64,000 bases of DNA, taken from Trebouxia sp. TZW2008. Its lineage: Eukaryota; Chlorophyta; Trebouxiophyceae; Trebouxiales; Trebouxiaceae. Position numbers and translations under genes: made by a program. Below the pieces are notes generated by a model. The model did not search any database, was not told where the DNA came from, and saw nothing but the letters and a program-made list of their open reading frames with translations. Where the stretch lies: the NCBI GenBank assembly GCA_002118135.1, contig BDIU01000413.1, positions 18,822-82,821 of the forward strand, written 5' to 3'. Shown one piece after another: positions 55,766 to 64,000 of the stretch. Numbering within the stretch: position 1 is the stretch's first letter; each line of letters begins with the position of its first letter.

Positions 55766-57954
55766 TTACGCCTTGCTACCTTTGTCATCTTCAATTGCCA
55801 AATTGATGAGTCCTTTACCAATGCTCTCCTTGGCAGCTGGTGAGACAGGATTTTTGCCCAAATACACATCAAACAAGGTCTGGGTGAGCAAAGGAGACTT
55901 GATCACCCCCACCTGCCACATCAATTGTCTTATCTGTAGGATGCCTTGACATGTAAGAGGATGGCAACTCGTCAACTAGTACAAACATAAAAAGATGCAT
56001 ATGCTCAAATGAACTGGCTTGTACAGAAAGCTCAAGTGGCATGCAATAAAATTGCCTGCAACAAAAGTCATGCTATCATTGCTGTCTAGAGAACAAGCAG
56101 CGCCAAGCAAGGGTTATAGCAACTGTGCAGCAAGGCAGCACTTTTTCTACAGGAAATCTGCGCTATGCTACAAGCAAAGCTTGGCTTGCCTGCTTGTTGT
56201 CAATTTGCGTGATCAGAGAGCCATCTTTGCTGGAAGTAAAGTTCAGCTGCAAGCCTTTCCTGAACTTGACTCCATCAAACTGAGCCCCAAACTCTTGCAG
56301 CGGGGTGTCGCCGTTAGCCTGCACGCAAGGTGGCAAATGGACCCGAGAACTCCTTGGCCTATCAGACAGTTTGTACATCTTGCCACCATGCTGAATGCTG
56401 TTGGTAAGATGGTGACCGTGTATGAGCAGATTATGCTTCTGAATTCTTCAAGCAAATGAGTTAGCTAATGCCTTTCGACATACTCCACAGCCTCAGACTG
56501 AGCACATCCCCCATTCTATGCCTAGGCCTGTAGTCCTTGAGAGTGACAGTGCAAATAGCTGATGGGCATGGTGGCCATGGAGCAGTGTGCAGCAATGCAT
56601 GCGACAATCACAGATGACGCATTGAGTCCATATGACACAAAGCATAAGAGCGCATGTTGTGCACGTTTGATGGATGGGCATCCTTCAAGGCCTGCACTTT
56701 GGACTGTTATTGCATGACTTTGACATGCATGTTGGTTTTGGAGCAGTCTGCAGTGCATAACCCCTTAAAGGTGTCATGCGGTGCCAACAGTAACATGCTA
56801 TGCACAACGTACCTTGTTCATGGGCGGCGCTAGACGCTCTTCAAGGGCTGACCAGAAGTTCTTCTGGTTGACTCCACCAAAGCTGATGACCATGCGTAGC
56901 GACTTTTCCACATCATGTGACTTGGCTAGATCTGCAGGCGCAATCTTTGTGCCATCACTGCACTGCACAGCAACTCAATATCTATGCAGGCAGTTTGGTT
57001 CACTGCACCACCAACCAATAATAGGCACCACATTCCTTCCAGACCATACTTTTGCTAGCTTGCGTCAAATGTGGGCAAGGCATCAATGCTGAATGTATCT
57101 GAGGCAGATGCAGACGATCAACATGCAACAAGACTATGTTGCAATGATTGTTTCAAGCATGAGTGTTGTCACGCACCATCAAACACTCCTTGCTCAGGGA
57201 TGCCTTGAGTAGCTGTGATTTCAGCTTGCTTGCTGGTCAGCAGATGCTTGGCTGCTTTTGGGTCCACATAAAGCCCCACAGCATACACTGCATTGCAGCC
57301 ATTTCCAGCTGTTGCAGTGTTCTTCATACTTTCTGTTGCAGGAAGGTTATTCTATACGCATTGATGCCGTACACTAGCAAAAAAAGTTTATGGCGCTTAC
57401 GGCGCTTTGCATCATGCAACGAACCTTTGATGTTTTTCATGCCCATCAGCTTCTTGTTCCTGACACTGCAAAGCACATGACCAATCTCAGACAAACGGCA
57501 TGTGCGTCAACACTGCATTTGCCCTTGCTTCCTTAGGTATCAGACCATTGCATATGGGCTGGCAGTGTAGCAAAGTTGGCCAAATTGATCATGATGCACG
57601 AAATTTGATGTTATCAAGGCAAGGTGTCCAAGCTTGTTTGCCTACGGCTTGATTTGACAAGCCCTGAGAATGGCCAGATCCTCACCCGAAGCCCATGAGT
57701 ACTGGGCAATTCTTCTGTGTGAGCACACAGTACTCGTCGGGGAACTCCATCCCTGTTGCCTGCTCCTTTCTGCTCTTGTTGCTCGAAGGAGGCAGGTGCG
57801 TCATGACAGCACTCGACACGGACCCAAAGGGACCGAACGCAGCAAAGGGACGACGATGTGAGACTTGGGGTGTCTGATCAGCTGTAGGGCGAGCGACAAT
57901 ATCGGCTGCGACAGCACCATCAGGCAAACGGCAGTCAGGACGTGTCACGAACAT
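55766..57954 (-). CDS. Chalcone isomerase-fold protein (fatty-acid-binding FAP-like), plastid-targeted
   Basis: Six exons on the minus strand: 57954-57686, 57465-57425, 57287-57173, 56957-56813, 56318-56190 and 55912-55766; 281 residues. A leader of about 65 residues resembles a transit peptide. The domain runs EFPDEYCVLTQKNCPVLMGF, GVRNKKLMGMKNIKVYAVGL, SLRMVISFGGVNQKNFWSAL and ends FDVYLGKNPVSPAAKESIGK. The VYAVGLYVD strand and the (L/F)D-x-Y-x-G-x-x-PVSP segment are hallmarks of the fold. Plant relatives are either true chalcone isomerases or plastid fatty-acid-binding proteins (FAP1-3); the KNIKVYAVGLY context favours the latter, but I cannot check all active-site residues. The 56190 exon uses a GC donor (AAGCAG|GCAAGC). 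The 57173 donor was chosen to keep frame. The start lies 235 bp from the divergent Rieske gene. Confidence 0.88.
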
Positions 57955-58189
57955 CGCTGCAGGCGGAGATCAATCACTTTTCGCGCAAAGCACTTGCGAC
58001 AGGCCTGCGATAAAACTGCAGAACGCAAGCAACATGGCGCAAGCGTTACAAACGCCGGGGGTGCAGCGCTGTTGCAGCGCTGTGCCTGGATCACAGATGT
58101 CTTCAGCGTAGCAAGCATACACGATCGCTTGTGAAGGCCTCCGACCTTGTGCTCTGCTTGTACACACCCAGTGATACGAGATCTGAGCG
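57955..58189. promoter_or_regulatory. Divergent promoter region, CHI-fold gene / Rieske oxygenase
   Basis: 235 bp between opposing start codons. Both gene products appear plastid-targeted. No specific motif identified. Confidence 0.55.
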
Positions 58190-61100
58190 ATGATCAGCAA
58201 GTTGCTGTTTGCGCAAAAGCTTTTGCGGCAATCCGCTGTCGTTCGCGTGAGCGAAGCGAACTCAGCTGCTGCATCCTTTTTCATCAGACAGTCATCTGCA
58301 CCTTGTCAGGTGCGTTGTGGATTACCGCGTTCGCAGTGTCTGCAACATGCACGCAGACATTGCGCAGACCTGTCACGACAACCTGAGCTTTTGCATACCC
58401 TCACGCTACCTTCGGGCTTTGCAGCGGTCTTACCAAACAGGCGCACAGGAAGTTGAACCATGGCCGTTCTCCGGCAGCGCAATCGAAGAGGTGAAGTTTT
58501 ATGTCTATGCATGTCCAAAACACAACACGCAGTGTATACGTACTATGATAGCAATTCAAACCACAGACTGATGCCTCTCATGCAAATGCTGCAGGCTGAG
58601 ACGCCTCCCTCTTCTTGGTATAGCTCAGCAGCTGTCTTGCAAGCTGAGCTTGCTTCTGTCTTCAACAACTCTTGGCTGGTAAGCCATAGCTCTGCAGCTG
58701 CAGTTCAAAACGTCCTGTGATGCTTGCAATGCCTCACCACTCAAGATCAGTGGGATCAATTCAACATTATGCATAAGTCGTCAACACATAATGCAACATT
58801 GCAATTGTGTACTTTGCAGTTGATGGGTGAATCAGACAAGCTGCAGCAGCCTGGGGATTTTATCTCAGCACTGATCACAGACAGACCCTACGTGGCCTGC
58901 ATTGATCAATCTGGCGACTTGCGAGCATTTCACAATGTGCGCTGCCATCACCATTTCTCACCAGCTCGCAGGCTAAATCTGCTGTGTAATGCATGATCCT
59001 GTTCTTACGCAATTTGTGTATCAGGAGTAACTGCTACCCCTTCAGAAAAACCTGATGCTGTGCTGTGATGCAAACTGCTCATGTTGCTAGAGCACGGGCA
59101 GCTGCAAACACATCAAGCTTGCTCTGATACATGCTGCTGTGCTGTGATGCGATACGCTTATGCTGCTAGAGCACTTACGGCCGTGGACATGTCGAGCTTG
59201 CTCTGGTATATGCATTATGATGCAATGCACTTATGAAGCTAGAGCACTAGCAGCTGCAAACATATTGAGCTAGCCCGATATATGCTGCTGGATTGTAATG
59301 CAACGCTCTCTTGATGCTGAAATCATGGCAATTCAGAACGTATCAAGCTTTCTCTGACACACTCCTTGTATGTGTTTCAGGTTTGCAGGCATCATGCTGC
59401 TGCTGTCTGCACTGAGGCGCATGGCAATGCAAACTGCTTCCAATGTCCCTATCATGGCTGGACCTACGGTACGCCTGCTAACGTACAGCCAATCAGACTG
59501 CATGCATTTGACACTATGATTTTGCAAGGTTGGCGCTTGTCATTGATGCTAGTAGTCATCAGTAGTAGTCATCAGCAGGTGGGAGTGCTTCCTCATCTGT
59601 GTCTACATTTGACATGAATGAAGTATGAGCGCTAGCATGCGGCAGCTCTTTCCTGGGCACAGTGAGGATCCATGTTTCACGTGCAGCACAACTGCTTTCC
59701 TCAAGCTTGCTTGTACAGCGCTCACACATGCTAAGAAGGCCTGACACATTCAGTATTGCTGCAACAGCCAGAACTGACTTACACACTCCAAATGAGCTAA
59801 CTGATCCAGATCCAAATGCTTGTAACATGTCTGTGTCCAGCTTCAACATGCAAAGATTCCATTGCATGTTTGCAGGCTTAGACGGCAGGCTGCAGAAAGC
59901 AACAAAGCTGAAGGGCATCAAGTCCTTCAAGGCCTCTGAGATGGGCCTCTTGCCTGTTGCTGCAGAGAACTGGCAAGGCTTCACATTCCTGCATCTTCAT
60001 AGCGGCAGGCAAGCTACATCAAACATTTTCACCTGTGTCAACTGGTCTGATTGTGACTGTGGAGAACTGGCAGAGCTTCAGCTACCTGCATCCTGGCAGC
60101 AGCAGGCAGATACACCCAACTGTCTGGTCCATGTCAATACCTAACTAGAAAGTGCATATAACTCCGTGACAGCAGAGTGCCCAGCAGTGCATCACAGGTC
60201 GTCCCTGTTTGGGGTGATGTGGAAGCATGTATGACTGACATTGACAGTGGTGGATACAGGGTGGTGGATGCACATTCAGAGACTGCTTTGAATATGGTGC
60301 TGAAGCACTGCAGGCAGCCATCATTAGCCTGAAGGGCATAAGGTATGGCAAATCCCCCAACCACATTAAGTCAAGCGTAACTGCAAGCTGAGTCCTATTC
60401 AGTGACAATGGTGGCTGCAGAGTGCCCACATTCAAGGACTGGTTGGGCAACGGCGCTGAAGCAATGCAGGCCAGCAACATCAGCTTACAGGGCATGAGGC
60501 ATGTCAAGACACAGCACTACCAAATCAACTGCAATTGGAAGGTTTTCTGCGACAACTATCTGGTGCGCATCTCTGCTCACCTGTTAGTCCATGTGTTGGT
60601 GAGGGTGTGTTTGGTTGTCCTTTGATGGTCTAACAATCACCAGGACTCTTCAAGCGATGCAAGTGAGAAGGCAAGATTCTGTCAATGCAACAAAGTCTAG
60701 CACAGGGTTACAATAGGCGGTCATGACTCCGGCTCAGCATATACAGAAGTCTCAGCTTACCTCAGCAGCATTGCGTGATCAGGGACATGCATGACCAGCG
60801 AGAGCTGCTCATCTCTTTTAGGCTGGGCTTGCAACTTCAGCTGACAACAAATATGTCGATAGGCTGCAAGTATGATGACAAAAGTGTGCTGCAGCAATTT
60901 GAGGAACACTATGCTTCAACAATGGCAACAAGTGTGCTGCAACAGTGATACCAACAGTGTGCTGCAGGATGGAGGGTATCATGTGCCATTTGCACACAAA
61001 GATCTAGCAAGCGGTCTGACCTTGGACACCTACAACAGCCGGCTCTATGACAGGATGTCTATCCAGTCCTGTTCCACGCAGCAAGACGCCTCTGAGCCAC

Positions 61101-63033
61101 ACCAACGGCTTGGTCAGTGCTTGTGCCCCCTATTTCATGAAAAGCTATTTTCATGTGCATGAACTTGGCATTTGCTAATGCTTGTAGACGTTCCCATGCC
61201 CACACCGTCTCTCAGGCTTGTACCACTCAGCTTGGTGGTATGGCTTGGTCAGTGCTCACTCCCTGCTAATTCTGCTTTAGCGGTGTTTAGTGCATGATCT
61301 TGGCACTTCCCAAAGTCTGCAGACGTTCTTGTGTCCCAGATTCGACTGAATTTCGTGGCACTCAGCAAGACGCCTCTGAGCTAAACCAATGGCTTGGTCA
61401 GCGCTTGCTCCCTTTTGATCTGCATTCATGTTCATTTCTGCCTTTGTTCTGCAGGCATGGCTTGGTCACTGACATTCCATATCCAACCTCTGTGAGTTTG
61501 CACAAGTTTGCTTGCAAGTAGCATTGCTGACCACAGGGTGCTTGTGACACCTGTTGTGTGCAAGCAAGCATCTGTCTTTTGCTTTATTTCACTACCATGT
61601 TTGCTGCTCTGTTCAAGCTCTCGCAGTCACTTGTGTGCGGTCTGGGGGTTGTTTGACTGCACAAGCCGGGGCATTGTTAGAGTCCTTGCAGGCAGACAAA
61701 TGTATGTGCAAGCATGTAGGTGAGTTTGAGTCGGCGTAGCGTATGCCTGAATGTGATTGGGCACATGCAGTTTTGAATTTGGTACTTTTGTGTTTAATTT
61801 GGTGATGTGTCTCTGATTGACTGCAGGCAAGCAGCCGCCAGCATATGCCTTCGTCTACCCCAACCTGATGCTGAACCGCTACGGGCCTTGGTTGGACATC
61901 AATATTGTGGAGCCCACAGGCCCTCAATCATGTCAGGTCAGCAAGCAGTCTGGCTGGCTTTGATATTCAGCTGATCAGCTCAAGATGCACAAGTCACAAC
62001 TTGCACTCAAATCTGAATGCTGTGGCAATGAGGACCCCTCAATCATGTCAGGTCAGCAGTCGTGTGGCTTGGCTCGCAGACCAAAGTGGCCACATCAATG
62101 CAGACCAACAGGCATGTTGCTTGGCTCTACTGTCAAGTTCAACAGAGCACCTGCATTCAAACCTGAGTATTGTGGCCCTGAGTTCATGCTGGGTGCATTT
62201 TTGTTGACAGTTGCAGCAGGGCTGTACAAACAGTCCTACTGGTTGGCAATCATTCGTGTTCATTGTCATCACATCTGTTGCTTTGCTTGTGGCAGGTGCG
62301 CTTTGAGTACTATCTGCAGCAGGACTTTGAGAGCGATGAGGGGTATGTAAGAGAGAGCCTAGAAGCGAGTGACGCAGTGCAGCAGGAGGATGTGCGACTG
62401 TGCGAAGCAGTGCAGAGGGGCCTTAGGTCACCTGCCTATGATACCGGCAGGTAGCCCCCTCATCATTAGCCGTACTTGGAAACCTTGCAATCTGCTGCAT
62501 TCTTGATAGCTTTGGTATTGAGCTAGTTTGGTGATTTAGGTCAGTACAGCAGACTTAAGATCTGTTGCCATTGGGTTGCTTTGCCTGACATGCATAGAGG
62601 GGGCTGAGGTCACCTGCCTATCATACTGGCAGGTAAGCTCCAGCTCTTGCCATTGCACAAGCGTCCACCAAACATCTATCAACAAGCAATCATCAAGAGA
62701 CACAGAATCCTTGGCTGCCACCTTCATACCTGGTAATGGCTATCCCCGAGTCAGCGGTACCTTTGCCAGTCATGCAGTGTCATGTCTGCTTCAGGACCCG
62801 TTCGCCCCCCCCCCTCCCCCNNCCCGTCCCCCCCCCCCCCCCCCGCCCCCTCCACAAAGCACATCCACATGGCACGGGAATTGGCAAGGGCTGACCTGTC
62901 CAGAATCAGCCTCGAGCCCAGCAAGCTGTGTCCACACAATTGAGATGTTTCTGTGCTTTGCAGGTATGCTCCCAGCATGGAGCGTCCAATGTTCCACTTC
63001 CATCAGTTGCTGCACCAGGACTTATTCACATAG
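58190..63033 (+). CDS. CMO: Choline monooxygenase-like Rieske oxygenase
   Basis: Ten exons: 58190-58309, 58595-58678, 58820-58936, 59381-59468, 59876-60008, 60421-60562, 60968-61112, 61827-61936, 62296-62450 and 62964-63033; 387 residues. Exon 1 is a transit-like leader (MISKLLFAQKLLRQSAVVR). AETPPSSWY starts the enzyme as in plant choline monooxygenase. The Rieske motif is CRH, 17 residues, then CPYH in exon 4. The mononuclear iron site is GGYHVPFAH (His-x4-His) preceded by NCNWKVFCDNYL. Later landmarks are FVYPNLMLNRYGPW, DVRLCEAVQRGLRSPAY and HFHQLLHQ. In plants CMO oxidises choline to betaine aldehyde in the plastid using reduced ferredoxin, the first step of glycine betaine synthesis; that substrate is inferred here. 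The 60008 exon ends in a GC donor (GGCAG|GCAAGC). Decayed exon copies lie in several introns. TGTAA at 63201 and 63270. Confidence 0.9.
60040..60350 (+). repeat. Decayed copies of Rieske gene exons 5 end and 6 start
   Basis: About 60060-60110 repeats exon 5's end with 'agcagcaggcagatac', matching the GC donor region. About 60172-60220 and 60262-60350 repeat exon 6's acceptor and code ('gcagagtgccca', 'ggtgctgaagcactgcaggc'). So the intron holds copies of both of its own flanks. Confidence 0.75.
61190..61470 (+). repeat. Decayed copies of the Rieske gene exon 60968-61112 3' end
   Basis: 'ctcagcaagacgcctctgag' and 'ccaatggcttggtcagcgct' at 61352-61405 repeat the exon end, donor and intron start. 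Shorter 'atggcttggtca' fragments occur at 61240 and 61456. Confidence 0.8.
62030..62075 (+). repeat. Copy of the Rieske gene exon 61827-61936 end
   Basis: 'cctcaatcatgtcaggtcag' repeats the last exon bases plus donor about 110 bp downstream. The duplicated donor is intact. Confidence 0.85.
62590..62640 (+). repeat. Copy of the Rieske gene exon 62296-62450 end
   Basis: 'gaggtcacctgcctatcata' followed by 'ctggcaggtaagc' repeats the exon's last 25 bases and donor about 180 bp downstream; the copy's donor (GTAAGC) is stronger than the real one (GTAGCC). Confidence 0.85.
62806..62852. repeat. Poly-C tract with undetermined bases
   Basis: A C-rich run interrupted by two N at 62821-62822, inside the last Rieske gene intron. 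It is probably a sequencing or assembly weak point; true length is uncertain. Confidence 0.9.
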
Positions 63034-64000
63034 CAGGGCTTCAAAGGGAGTAATGCCTTCTGCATACGCATGTTGAATTTCTGAAGGCACATTGCAAACC
63101 AGCTCTTGAGAAGCGATGGAAAGTGCAAACAAGCCTTGAGAAGCAATGGGAGCGAGATTGTGTTTCTCAAAGCTCTTTCTGCACTACCCTGTCAGACAGT
63201 TGTAAAGCATCGGACCTTGGACTGCCACAGCACACGGTGCATGTCACCAGAACATGACAAAGGCAGGACTGTAAATGCTCCCTGGGCAGTTTACAGCTTG
63301 CTACAGCATATTGCAAGCAATGTACCTGATGATAAGACTAATTAGTCTTGGTCCTCAGAAAGGCAGGCAGCACACAAGCAGGGCTGTAGACTATGAACTC
63401 CTGAAGAGTTTACCTTGGTAGGTAGCTCAGAAGGGGCAAGCAGAGCAAACGCTGTTTAGGAGTTTACCCAAAAAAGTGAGCAAGCCGCTAAGGCTGCAAC
63501 GACAGGTAGCAAACTCACTTGTATGCATGTACATGTCCTCTGGAATTATTGGTTCCTATGCTCCAGGTGTGCCCAGTCTACAGCAAAAGTTTTCACAGAG
63601 ACCTCTTTGTTTCACCGTTGAACAACATAGCTTCAGCGTGTCGCTGTGCGAATGTGTGAGTTTCCAAGATTATTGGTGCTTGTTTGGGGCGTAAGACACA
63701 GCTTGGGTAGTGCACATGTGTGGTGTCATAGGCTCCTACAAATCAGCAACGTGTGTCAATCAGAGGCTCGAACTAGCTGTCACAATCACAGCCTGTGACG
63801 TACGCTGTGAGAATGCAATGCAGCGCACACGAGCGAAAAGTTTTTGTTGCGAGCGATAGATAATTACACGGCGGAATAGCAGGTCCAGTTGAGTAGCCAG
63901 TCCCAGTTGTTTTTGTGTTCCAAACTGTTGCATACACATGAACTTGAATAGTAGAATCCCCAAAAGCGTAGCCAAAATAGGACTGAATGGCACTAAGTAC
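63034..64000. other. 3' flank of Rieske gene and unassigned end of window
   Basis: Two TGTAA signals (63201, 63270) follow the stop. Beyond about 63300 I see no supported gene. A minus-strand frame ending at 63760 has a hydrophobic N-terminus (ILATLLGILLFKFMCMQ) but no ATG in the window. Confidence 0.35.

Overview
The window is nuclear DNA of a eukaryotic green alga. This is inferred from GT-AG introns (plus a few GC-AG introns) in every recognisable gene, plant-type nuclear-encoded plastid proteins with transit-like leaders (trigger factor, YbaB/EbfC, an inactive FtsH, UPF0301, chalcone-isomerase-fold protein, choline-monooxygenase-like Rieske protein), a plant-type galactokinase and a plant-type ATP synthase subunit e. 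Base composition is moderate and rich in TGCA/GCATGC. A chlorophyte is likely; I cannot name the genus. All CDS models were spliced by hand from splice sites, frame continuity and remembered family sequences.

Layout. 0-1.4 kb (-): SKA1-like kinetochore protein, 3' end outside the window. 1.9-3.9 kb (+): C2orf69/UPF0565-like protein. 4.1-6.0 kb: unassigned open frames. 6.1-7.7 kb (+): pirin-like bicupin. 7.8-10.1 kb: unassigned sequence, a minisatellite and a 195-bp tandem duplication. 10.2-13.6 kb (+): UPF0301/YqgE. 13.8-21.4 kb (-): galactokinase, 12 exons. 21.7-28.1 kb (+): plastid trigger factor, 10 exons, divergent from galactokinase across about 300 bp. 29.3-31.0 kb (-): eIF5A. 33.7-34.3 kb (+): small PNRC-motif protein. 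36.4-36.7 kb (-): ATP synthase subunit e. 37.1-52.9 kb (+): a 16-kb inactive FtsH (FTSHI) gene, mostly introns. 53.5-55.0 kb (-): YbaB/EbfC. 55.8-58.0 kb (-): chalcone-isomerase-fold protein, divergent (about 235 bp) from 58.2-63.0 kb (+): choline-monooxygenase-like Rieske oxygenase.

The outstanding feature is structural. Introns are packed with decayed tandem copies of the neighbouring exon boundary: splice site plus part of the exon, repeated 1 to about 14 times, usually beside one intact exon. This affects galactokinase, trigger factor, UPF0301, FTSHI and the Rieske gene. The extreme cases are the FTSHI second-region-of-homology exon (about 14 relics, 42.2-43.9 kb) and a GC-AG intron built of about 15 units of roughly 73 bp, most of which repeat the GC donor (49.17-50.28 kb). 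In galactokinase one duplicate has remained open and in phase, giving a likely mutually exclusive exon pair encoding the ATP-binding motif. Three related TA-flanked MITE-like elements also sit in FTSHI introns, two of them starting exactly at the 5' splice site.

Functionally the genes are mostly housekeeping or plastid proteins with no operon-like relationship. The only organisational signals are compact divergent promoters.
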